56,472 nucleotides of DNA, taken from contig CAWULT010000016.1 of assembly GCA_963923455.1 (NCBI GenBank), forward strand, positions 1 to 56,472, read 5' to 3'. The stretch's first letter is position 1; each line of letters starts with the position of its first letter. The position numbers were made by a program, and so were the translations under genes. The notes beneath the pieces were generated by a model. That model was not told where the DNA came from. It ran no database searches and worked only from the letters and a program-made list of their open reading frames with translations. Source of the DNA: CAWULT01 sp963923455. GTDB lineage: Bacteria; Acidobacteriota; Vicinamibacteria; Vicinamibacterales; UBA2999. This document shows positions 1 through 6,364 of the stretch, piece after piece.

Positions 1-627
1 CGGGGCCGTGTAGGTGGTGATCGCCGAGCTGGCGGTCATGTCGCCGACGGCGAGCCGGCTGATCTTCGCGGCGGCGGACACGTACGCCTGCATCAGCGCC
101 GGCGACACGCCGAGCACCGACGCGATGTTGTCGAAGCCCTCGGTGGAGTCGTCGCCGGGCAGCAGCGTCGACGCGTCGATCGGCAGGTCGAGCAGGTCGC
201 GGACGGCGTTGGCGTACTCGGCGCGGTTCAGCCGGTGCAGCACCGGTGCGCCCGGGTTCGGTGCCGTGGCGGCCGCCCGGTCCAGCGCGCCCTCGAGGTG
301 CGAGGCGAACGCGCCGAGCGCGGCGGCGTCGGGACGCGGGGCGCCAGCCGGGGGCATCATGCCGGTGCGCACCTTGCGGACGACCTTTTCCCACGTCTCG
401 GCGCGCCCGGCCGCGTCGGCGACGGACAGGCCGGCCAGCGACAACCCGCCCGCCCTGGTGCGCTCGCTGTGGCACGTCGCGCAGTAGCGGTCGACGAGCT
501 GCTGCGGCGGGATCGAGGCCGTCGTCGACGCCGGGGCGGCCGGTTGCGCGGCACGGATCGGCCCGTGCGGTTCGAGGCCGGCGAGGCCTGCGGCCACGAG
601 CATCGCGGCCAGCCACGACGCCCTCAC
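1..627 (-). CDS. Secreted cytochrome c-like protein with DUF1587 (PSD) domain, 3' end cut by window
   Basis: Only the first 209 codons are inside the window. A GTG start at 627 is followed by a signal peptide (positive start MRASW, hydrophobic core, Ala-rich cleavage region near residue 28). A single haem c site CATCH follows at about residues 52-56, in YCATCHSERT. After the haem comes the conserved MMPPAGAPRPD stretch and then the DUF1587-type block with LHRLNRAEYANAVRDLL. This order (cytochrome c, DUF1587, then further PSD domains downstream) is typical of large exported Planctomycete/Acidobacteria proteins, whose function is poorly known but which are expected to be periplasmic redox proteins. 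The GTG overlaps the stop of the ketosynthase upstream (bases GTGA at 624-627), so the two would be co-translated. That pairing is functionally odd; see findings. Confidence 0.8.
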   Translation of the reverse strand, partial: MRASWLAAMLVAAGLAGLEPHGPIRAAQPAAPASTTASIPPQQLVDRYCATCHSERTRAGGLSLAGLSVADAAGRAETWEKVVRKVRTGMMPPAGAPRPDAAALGAFASHLEGALDRAAATAPNPGAPVLHRLNRAEYANAVRDLLDLPIDASTLLPGDDSTEGFDNIASVLGVSPALMQAYVSAAAKISRLAVGDMTASSAITTYTAP

Positions 628-1427
628 CGCGCGCCGCGGCGCTTCGCGGCCTCGAACTCTTCGAGCACGAGGGTGGCGCCGCCGTGCGCGGGCACGAAGC
701 CCTCGCGCCGCGTGTCGTACGGACGGCTGGCGCGCTCCGGCTCCTCGTTGAAGCTCTGGTACGTGATGGCGCCCATGATCGCCATCGCGTGGACGTCGAT
801 CGGGGCGAATTCGAGCACCGCGCCGACGACCATCGCCACCTGGGCGCCGTGGTGGCGGATCTCGTCGATGGCGGACCGCAGCGAGACGTTGCCGCTGGCG
901 CAGGCTGCGCCCATCGTGTAGATGGGGCCGCGGGCCTGGAGCACCTCGGAGACGCAGCCGGCGTGGTCGGTGTCGAGCGAATAGAGCGAGGTCATGCCGT
1001 CGATGAAATCGGGCTCCTCCTCGAACTGCACGCGGCTGTTGAACTGGTACAGGGCGTTCAGGTTGTGCCCCGAGACGACCACGGCCTGCCGGTGCGGGTC
1101 GTAGTCGGCGTCGAACAGGCCCGCGTCGAGCCAGCCGTCCACGGCGAGCAGCATCGACAGCTTCGTCGTCCACGGCACGCGGGCCACGAGCTTGCGGAGG
1201 CGCTTGTGCGCCTCCGCGGGCACACGCGGCTGCAGCGCCGCCAGCTTGGCGTCCACGTCGTACCAGGACAGGTCGCCGCCCACCTTGCTGTAGACGCGGT
1301 CGGTCGGGAAGGCCTGCCACTTCGAGATGGCCGACCGGCCCGCCATCAGGGAGTCCCGGAACCCGTCGAGGGTGTCGCCGATGGCGGTGTTCACGCTCAT
1401 CCCGGTCACTACGATCCGCTTACTCAT
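624..1427 (-). CDS. Beta-ketoacyl synthase, N-terminal half only (truncated)
   Basis: A 267-residue protein matching the N-terminal half of FabF/KAS-II-type condensing enzymes: start SKRIVVTGMSVNTAIG, nucleophile Cys176 in GAACASG, and the RREGFVPAHGGATLVLEE segment near the C-terminus. Family members are usually about 410 residues and carry two catalytic histidines in the C-terminal half. This ORF stops right after AAKRRGAR, where the chain normally continues, so both histidines are missing and it should not condense alone. The ATG at 1427 overlaps the dehydratase stop by 8 bases and has GAGG nine bases upstream, so translation is coupled in an AT-DH-KS operon. No continuation is seen in another frame, because the DNA beyond 624 codes for a different protein. 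It could be a genuine deletion, a pseudogene or a contig join. Confidence 0.8.
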   Translation of the reverse strand: MSKRIVVTGMSVNTAIGDTLDGFRDSLMAGRSAISKWQAFPTDRVYSKVGGDLSWYDVDAKLAALQPRVPAEAHKRLRKLVARVPWTTKLSMLLAVDGWLDAGLFDADYDPHRQAVVVSGHNLNALYQFNSRVQFEEEPDFIDGMTSLYSLDTDHAGCVSEVLQARGPIYTMGAACASGNVSLRSAIDEIRHHGAQVAMVVGAVLEFAPIDVHAMAIMGAITYQSFNEEPERASRPYDTRREGFVPAHGGATLVLEEFEAAKRRGAR

Positions 1428-1953
1428 CGACGAAGACCTCGCAGACGGCGAACGCGGCGAGCGTGTCGCGGTTCCACGCCTGCCCGAGGGCGATCAGCGT
1501 GTAGTCGTGGTGCGCCACCTGGGCGTGCAGCGTCATGGTGTCGCCCGGCCGGAACGGGGCGATGAAGGCGGCGTGGTGGACGTGCGTGGCGCGCACGCGC
1601 TTCGGCGTGGTGCCCGTCGGCACGTCGGTCCGCCCTTCCACGACGAAGTGGAGCAGCGTGATGCCGAGCTGGCCCATGGCCTCGACGACCAGCACGCCCG
1701 GATAGATCGGGTCTCCCGGGAAGTGGCCCGCGAAGCCCAGGTCGCCGGGCCGCAGGGTGCGGGTGCCCCGCACGCCACCCGTCGCCAGGTCCACGGCGTC
1801 GACCGTGTCGACGAGGCGCATCGGCGGTCGGTGGGGCAGCAGCCGCTCGAGCGCCTCGGGCCCGAGCGCCACGCGGGTGCCCGCGCCGTCCGGCAGCAGC
1901 GGCGCCCGTCGCATCTTCCGGATCAGGCCCTGCAGTTCCTCAGGAGCGAGCAC
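1420..1953 (-). CDS. FabZ/FabA-like hotdog-fold 3-hydroxyacyl-ACP dehydratase
   Basis: A 177-residue protein. Residues 40-50 (LPHRPPMRLVD) and 76-86 (GHFPGDPIYPG) are the FabZ signature, with the likely catalytic His77 and Glu91 (VVEAMGQ). The family removes water from 3-hydroxyacyl-ACP during fatty acid or polyketide synthesis in the cytoplasm. I chose the GTG at 1953: GAGG lies six bases upstream, and this start gives a 14-base overlap with the end of the malonyltransferase gene. A longer reading frame upstream is a shadow of that gene. A shorter ATG start at 1914 is possible. The protein is slightly longer than typical FabZ (about 150), with an N-terminal extension before the LLPHR motif. 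Operon position between acyltransferase and ketosynthase supports a role in a dedicated acyl-chain pathway rather than the main fatty acid synthase. Confidence 0.8.
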   Translation of the reverse strand: MLAPEELQGLIRKMRRAPLLPDGAGTRVALGPEALERLLPHRPPMRLVDTVDAVDLATGGVRGTRTLRPGDLGFAGHFPGDPIYPGVLVVEAMGQLGITLLHFVVEGRTDVPTGTTPKRVRATHVHHAAFIAPFRPGDTMTLHAQVAHHDYTLIALGQAWNRDTLAAFAVCEVFVDE

Positions 1954-2971
1954 GAACGGCCTCGATGGTGGAGCGGAAGTGGCCTGCCGGATCGGCGGCC
2001 GCGTCGGCGCCGTCGACCCGCGACGCCGCCAGGCGTTTCCACGCGCGCGACAGCATGTTGTGGAGGACACGGCCGGGGCCGACCTCGAGGAAGAGGGCAT
2101 CGGCCCGTCCGGCGACGAGCGCGTCGACCGATACCTGCCACCGGACGGGCTCGCTGACGTGCCGTGCCAGGTGGGACGCGAAGTCGGCGGCCGTCGCCTT
2201 CGCCACGGGCGTGCCCGTGACGTTCGGCCAGTAGGGGCGGCTTGGCGTGCGCCACGGCGCGCGGCGCAGCGCGGGCTCGAAGGCGGCGGCGACGGGCGCC
2301 ATCAGCGGCGAGTGCATCGGCACCCGCTCCTCGATGACCGCCGTGTGTGCCGCGTGCTCGTCCTCGAGCACCGCGGCGGCCCATTCGACAGCCGGGCGGG
2401 CGCCGGCGATCACGTGCTGCGTCGGTGCGTTGTAGTTGCTGATGACGATCGGCCCGAGCGCCCCGGCGCGCGCGACGACGGCGGCGACCGTGTCGTGGTC
2501 GACCGCGAGCACCGTGACCATCATGCCGGCCGGCGCCTCGTCGTAGCAGCGGCCGCGCTCGTCGACCAGGTACAGGGCGTCGTCGACGGCGAGGGCACCG
2601 ATGTCCACCAGGTGGCTGTACTCGCCGAGGCTCAGGCCGGCCGACGCGGCGCTCCTCACCCCCTCGGCGGCGAGCCCGGCCAGGTACATCTGCGTGGCCA
2701 GGAACACCGTCACCTGGACGTCCCGGTTGCTGCGCAGCGGAGCCCCCGACGGGTCGAGGTATACCGACGTGCGCGCCGGCCCGAGGACGCGGCGCGCAAT
2801 ATGGATGACCTCTTCGGCGGCGGGGTGGGCTTGCCGGGCGCGCACGAGCAGGGCGGGGTCCACCGAGCTCTGGCCCGGGAACAGGAACACGACTGGCGCA
2901 TGCCGATCGAGGCCGGCGGTGGCCGTGGCGCGTCCTGCGCCGGGGGTTGTGATGAGGTTGCCGCCGTTCAT
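1940..2971 (-). CDS. Malonyl-CoA:ACP acyltransferase (FabD-like / trans-AT type)
   Basis: A 343-residue protein. The start chosen is the ATG at 2971 (MNGGNLITTPG); the open frame extends upstream but that part is basic, low-complexity and unlike the family. Motifs: FPGQ at residues 31-34, the nucleophile Ser114 in AGLSLGEYSHL (GLSLG instead of the usual GHSLG), and the His220 region PMHSPLM. The family loads malonyl or related extender units from CoA onto acyl carrier proteins. No ACP gene is in the window, so the carrier must be encoded elsewhere. It is the first gene of the minus-strand AT-DH-KS run and diverges from a phosphopantetheinyl transferase, which fits a stand-alone AT serving a polyketide or specialised fatty acid system. 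Confidence 0.8.
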   Translation of the reverse strand: MNGGNLITTPGAGRATATAGLDRHAPVVFLFPGQSSVDPALLVRARQAHPAAEEVIHIARRVLGPARTSVYLDPSGAPLRSNRDVQVTVFLATQMYLAGLAAEGVRSAASAGLSLGEYSHLVDIGALAVDDALYLVDERGRCYDEAPAGMMVTVLAVDHDTVAAVVARAGALGPIVISNYNAPTQHVIAGARPAVEWAAAVLEDEHAAHTAVIEERVPMHSPLMAPVAAAFEPALRRAPWRTPSRPYWPNVTGTPVAKATAADFASHLARHVSEPVRWQVSVDALVAGRADALFLEVGPGRVLHNMLSRAWKRLAASRVDGADAAADPAGHFRSTIEAVRARS

Positions 2972-3108
2972 GCCGTGTCCGGTCGAATCAGTAACGAGCC
3001 TGCGCGTCCGGGATCCCGTGGCGTGCCCATGGGGTCGCCGAATGGCGTGTCGGTGCCGCGGCCATGTGTGACAACGTCGGTATCGACCGATCCGCACGGC
3101 GCCGCCAG

Positions 3109-3175
3109 CCTGGGTCCAGCCCTGGGTCCTGAGGCTGCTACCCTCTACAAGCGAGATCCACCCGAAAAGTGGATC
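3109..3175. promoter_or_regulatory. Divergent intergenic region with direct repeat and inverted repeat
   Basis: The 233 bases between the fabD-like and phosphopantetheinyl transferase starts hold two structures. A 9-base direct repeat CCTGGGTCC occurs at 3109-3117 and 3121-3129. A perfect 7-base inverted repeat GATCCAC/GTGGATC occurs at 3155-3175 with loop ccgaaaa. A TACCCT hexamer at 3139-3144 could be a -10 box for the rightward gene, which would put the inverted repeat just downstream of the transcription start, as an operator or leader hairpin. This is inference from position only. Confidence 0.4.
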
Positions 3176-3204
3176 ACGGCGACGCGGAACGAGGTGACGA
3201 TCGC

Positions 3205-4002
3205 GTGACCGACCTGCACGTGTGGCATTGGACGACGGAGGCCGTCGGGGACGATGTGGTCGACGACCTGATGGCCGTGCTGTCGGCGCCGGAGCGCGAG
3301 CAGGCCGGACGGTTCGTCCAGGCGCGCGACCGGCGCGACTACGTCGCCGCGCACGCGCTGCTGCGCCATGCCCTGGCGTGGCTCCACGGACGGCCTCCCG
3401 AGCAGTGGCGGCTCGAGCCCGACACGCATGGCAAGCCGGGGGTGGTCTGGCACGACACGGACGGACCGTCTCCGCAGGTCAGCCTGTCCCACGCGCCAGG
3501 GCTGGTGGCGTGTGCGGTGTCGCCGCGGGCGCCGGTTGGCGTCGACGTCGAGCCACTGGTGTCCGATGCCGGGGGACGCTCAGGCGCGGTCGAGTACTTC
3601 GCGCGCGAGGAGGTGGATGCCCTGGGTCGGCTGTCCGCCGAGGCGCGGGGCCCGCGGTTCACCGAGCTGTGGGTACTCCGGGAGGCGTACGTGAAAGGGC
3701 TCGGCCTCGGCCTGTGGGGGCGGCCCGCGCCGTCCGTCTGGTTCGACTTCGACGGCGCCGGGGGACTGGTGCGGCACGGCGACCGCGGCTGCGCCTGGGA
3801 GTTCGGCCTGACCGCGCCGGGCCCAGGCTACCGGATGGCCGTGGCGATGCCGGTGGAAGGGGCCGCGCGCTCGTGGCGGCTGTCCGTTCACCCGGTGGTG
3901 GACGCGGCGGTGCCGCTCCACTGGAAGGCGACCGGCCAGCCGAGCATCGACGCCGGCCCGGCACTGCGATCCGTCACCGCGGCACGCCCGCCGCGGCCGT
4001 AA
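3205..4002 (+). CDS. Sfp-type 4'-phosphopantetheinyl transferase
   Basis: A 265-residue protein that transfers the phosphopantetheine arm of CoA to carrier proteins. The GTG at 3205 is preceded by GAGGTG with an 8-base spacer; the longer ATG reading from 3169 adds a charged tail and has no such site. Family motifs: GVDVEPL at about 112-118 (magnesium-binding Asp) and WVLREAYVKGLGLGL at about 156-170, the W-x-x-K-E-A-x-x-K signature with Arg in place of the first Lys. HGKP at about residue 75 and SLSHAPG at about 93 are also conserved. Length and two-fold architecture fit the Sfp subgroup rather than the short AcpS. Divergent placement next to AT, DH and KS genes suggests it activates carrier proteins for that pathway. 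Confidence 0.87.
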   Translation: MTDLHVWHWTTEAVGDDVVDDLMAVLSAPEREQAGRFVQARDRRDYVAAHALLRHALAWLHGRPPEQWRLEPDTHGKPGVVWHDTDGPSPQVSLSHAPGLVACAVSPRAPVGVDVEPLVSDAGGRSGAVEYFAREEVDALGRLSAEARGPRFTELWVLREAYVKGLGLGLWGRPAPSVWFDFDGAGGLVRHGDRGCAWEFGLTAPGPGYRMAVAMPVEGAARSWRLSVHPVVDAAVPLHWKATGQPSIDAGPALRSVTAARPPRP

Positions 4003-4019
4003 TCGGCGCCCGCGACGGC

Positions 4020-4030
4020 GGGGGGGGGGG
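4020..4030. repeat. Run of eleven G
   Basis: An uninterrupted 11-base G tract lies in the 42-base gap between the convergent phosphopantetheinyl transferase and divIVA-like genes. It is outside coding sequence. Such tracts are prone to slippage and to sequencing error, so its exact length is uncertain. Confidence 0.9.
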
Positions 4031-4044
4031 CGGCCGGGAGGCGT

Positions 4045-4617
4045 CTAGCTGGCCGCCTGTTCCAGGCGCGGGCGGTGCGGCAGCACGCGCGAGTCACGCT
4101 GCTGATCGCGGATGAACTCCAGCGTGCTGTGCAGCGCGGCGATGATCGACTCGACGTTGCCCTCGGCCTCGCGGCGCTTCAGCCTGAGCGCGTCGACCTC
4201 GCGCTGCGCGTCGTCGAGCCGGGCCTGCGCGCCGAGCACGATCAGCTCCGCCCGGCCTTCGGCCTCGCGCACGATGCGCGCCGATTCGGCCGTGGCGTTG
4301 GCCCTCATGTCCTCCGCCACCCGCTGCGCGTTCAGCAGGGTCTGGTTCAGGCTGCTCTCGAGATCCCGGTACTGCTTGAGCGCGCCCTCGAGCCGCGCGA
4401 GTTCCTGCCGCAGCCGCTCGTTCTCGCGCAGCGCCTGTTCGTAGCCATCGGCGGCCTCGAGCAGGAAGGCCCGCACCTCGTCGCGGTTGTAGCCGCGCAT
4501 TGCGGTGGCGAATCGTGTCTGCCGCAGGTCGAGCGGCATCGGACCGTGGCTGCGTTCCGGCGCGGGCGCCGAGGTGCGGCGATCGATGGGCTGCTCGGAT
4601 TCGTCGTGGCTGAACAT
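4045..4617 (-). CDS. DivIVA-domain coiled-coil protein
   Basis: A 190-residue cytoplasmic protein. Residues 27-55 carry the DivIVA N-terminal signature (PLDLRQTRF, then GYNRDEVRAFL), which in the family binds negatively curved membrane at poles and septa. Residues 56-165 are heptad-rich and highly charged (ENERLRQELARLEGALKQ and onward), predicted coiled coil for oligomerisation. An unstructured 26-residue head precedes the domain. It is the last gene of the glyA-dinG-TPR-yggS-divIVA run, 30 bases after yggS. The yggS-divIVA neighbourhood recalls the cell-division gene order of Gram-positives, which supports a division or polarity role. Its polar target in this organism cannot be inferred. 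Confidence 0.82.
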   Translation of the reverse strand: MFSHDESEQPIDRRTSAPAPERSHGPMPLDLRQTRFATAMRGYNRDEVRAFLLEAADGYEQALRENERLRQELARLEGALKQYRDLESSLNQTLLNAQRVAEDMRANATAESARIVREAEGRAELIVLGAQARLDDAQREVDALRLKRREAEGNVESIIAALHSTLEFIRDQQRDSRVLPHRPRLEQAAS

Positions 4618-4647
4618 GGTCGGCTCCGCGTCTGATCCCCGTCGACG

Positions 4648-5334
4648 CTAGCGGCGTCCGAAGATCGCCGTGCCGACCCGCACGATGGTGGCGCCCTCCT
4701 GAATCGCGACCTCGAAGTCCCCGCTCATGCCCATCGACAGTTCACCGAGCATGGAGGCAGGGACGCCGGCGGCCAGCCATTCGTCTCGCAGGTCGCGCAG
4801 GCGCCTGAAGTAGGGCCGCGCGTCCTCGGGCGTGTCCGGTGCGGGCGGCAGCGTCATCAACCCGACCACCCGGGCGGCGCGGCATGCGGCCGCGGCGTCG
4901 AAGAGCCGCGGCACCTCGGCCGGAGGGACGCCGAACTTGGTCGCCTCTCCCGCCAGGTCCACCTGGATCAGCAGTTCCGGCGCCCGCCCTGCTTCGGTGG
5001 CCGCGGCGTCGAGCTTCTGGACGAGCTCCACGCTGTCGACCGACTGAATCATCGCGAACGCCGGCCCCGCCTTCCGGGCCTTGTTCGTCTGCAGGTGGCC
5101 GAGGAGATGCCACCTGATGGGAAAGTCGGTCGAAGCGGCGATCTTCTGTAGGGCCTCCTGCACGCGGTTCTCGCCGAAGTCGAGCTGGCCCGCGCGGACG
5201 GCGGCGTGGATGTCTTCGACGGGAAAGGTCTTGGAGACGGCGACGAGGCGGACCGAGGCGGGATCGCGGCCGGCCGACCGGGCCGCGCCCGCGATGCGGG
5301 CACGGACCTCGGTCAGCCGGTCGGCGATGGACAT
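4648..5334 (-). CDS. YggS/PROSC-family pyridoxal phosphate homeostasis protein
   Basis: A 228-residue single-domain protein of the usual family length. The PLP lysine is Lys35 in LVAVSKTFP, followed by the family block DFGENRVQEA at about 53-62, HLLGHLQTNK at about 77-86 and the C-terminal LSMGMSGDFE phosphate-binding segment. Family members bind PLP without a known catalytic reaction and buffer free PLP and amino acid balance in the cytoplasm. The ATG at 5334 lies six bases after the stop of the TPR gene, so it is co-transcribed with it. It is followed by divIVA, a pairing seen in many bacteria. Confidence 0.92.
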   Translation of the reverse strand: MSIADRLTEVRARIAGAARSAGRDPASVRLVAVSKTFPVEDIHAAVRAGQLDFGENRVQEALQKIAASTDFPIRWHLLGHLQTNKARKAGPAFAMIQSVDSVELVQKLDAAATEAGRAPELLIQVDLAGEATKFGVPPAEVPRLFDAAAACRAARVVGLMTLPPAPDTPEDARPYFRRLRDLRDEWLAAGVPASMLGELSMGMSGDFEVAIQEGATIVRVGTAIFGRR

Positions 5335-5340
5335 CCGGAC

Positions 5341-6282
5341 TTACTTCTTCAGCATCTGCTGCAGGGCGGGCAGCGCGGCCTTCACCTCGGCGGCCTTCGG
5401 GCCGTTCGGGTCGGCCTTGAGATAGCCCTCGAGTGCCGTGACCGCGTCCTGGATCTGGCCGAGGTTGAGCGACGTCATGCCGAGCTGGTAGTGCGCCATC
5501 GCCATCGTCGGGTCGGCCTTCACGGCCGCCTCGAACTGCGGCTTGGCCTCGGCGAACTTGCCGCCGTTGAAGAGCACCACGCCCTGGTTGTAGCTGGCCT
5601 CGGCGCCGCCGCCCCCGCCCGAGAACTGCGCGGCCTTCGCGCTCGCGTCGGCGGCGAGGTCGAACTTCTTCTGCGCGTTGTAGACGTTGGCCAGGCCGGT
5701 GTACGCCTCGGCCGACTGCGGCTTCATCTCGATGACCTTCTTGAAGGCCGTCTCGGCTTCGGTGTAGTTCTGTTTGCTCGCCTGCGCGACGCCGATGTTG
5801 TAGTAGCAGTCGCTGCAGGTCGGGATCGACGCGATCACCTCGTTGAACTTGGCGATTGCCTCATCGTGACGGCCGGCCTTCATCGCATCGAGCGCCGACT
5901 GCGCGGCGGCCTGCGCCGCGGCCGCCTTTTCCTTGTCGGCGGCCGACATGCCGGTCGCGGCGCTGATGGTGAAGTTCATCGCCTGGTTCGGGCCCTGGCG
6001 CACGTTGGCCGGCAGGGTCTGCGAGCCAACACCCTGCTTCGACGCCGTCACCTTGTACGCACCCGACTGGAGGCCGACCTGAAGGAACTCACCCTTGCCG
6101 TCGGTCTTGGTCTCGATTCTCCGGTTCGCGCTCTCGGCCTCGAACAGCACCGTCGCTCCTTCGACCGGCTTACCCTGACCGTCAACAACCTTGCCGCGTA
6201 CCACGCTCTGCGCAAGGGCCGACGCCGCGAGGGTCAGCACGAGAGCGATCGTCAATGTACCGCGGAACAGATGGGTCCGCAT
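5341..6282 (-). CDS. Exported carboxypeptidase-regulatory-like domain plus TPR protein
   Basis: A 313-residue protein starting at the ATG at 6282, which has GGAGG nine bases upstream and begins a clear signal peptide (MRTHLFRG, hydrophobic stretch, ASALAQ cleavage). Residues 25-95 form a carboxypeptidase-regulatory-like beta-sandwich (VVRGKVVDGQGKPVEGATV, then a GEFLQVGLQSGAYKVTA-type strand). A low-complexity Ala/Lys linker follows, then four TPR-like repeats from about 135 to 310, for example the segments around CSDCYYNIGVAQASKQNYTE and TMAMAHYQLGMTSLNLGQ. The arrangement is common in acidobacterial periplasmic scaffold proteins. No enzymatic motif is present. It is translated just before yggS, but its partner is unknown. 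Confidence 0.78.
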   Translation of the reverse strand: MRTHLFRGTLTIALVLTLAASALAQSVVRGKVVDGQGKPVEGATVLFEAESANRRIETKTDGKGEFLQVGLQSGAYKVTASKQGVGSQTLPANVRQGPNQAMNFTISAATGMSAADKEKAAAAQAAAQSALDAMKAGRHDEAIAKFNEVIASIPTCSDCYYNIGVAQASKQNYTEAETAFKKVIEMKPQSAEAYTGLANVYNAQKKFDLAADASAKAAQFSGGGGGAEASYNQGVVLFNGGKFAEAKPQFEAAVKADPTMAMAHYQLGMTSLNLGQIQDAVTALEGYLKADPNGPKAAEVKAALPALQQMLKK

Positions 6283-6307
6283 GTGTAGGTGCCTCCGCAG
6301 AAATATC

Positions 6308-6361
6308 ACTGGATGTGAGCCGTCGGCGCACACTGGCCCAGTTAACCAGTGCCGTGCCAGT
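6308..6361. promoter_or_regulatory. Cluster of five ACTGG/CCAGT pentamers upstream of the TPR gene
   Basis: In the 82-base gap between the helicase stop and the TPR gene start, ACTGG occurs at 6308-6312 and 6332-6336, and its complement CCAGT at 6338-6342, 6346-6350 and 6357-6361. The pair at 6332-6342 forms a perfect palindrome with a one-base centre. This could be an operator array. No known regulator is recognised. Confidence 0.3.
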
Positions 6362-6364
6362 AGT

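Noticed and set aside
14..921. Long plus-strand open frames at the left edge (14-487, 235-921)
   Set aside because: They are low-complexity Arg/Pro/Ala shadows of the minus-strand cytochrome and ketosynthase genes, which carry clear motifs.
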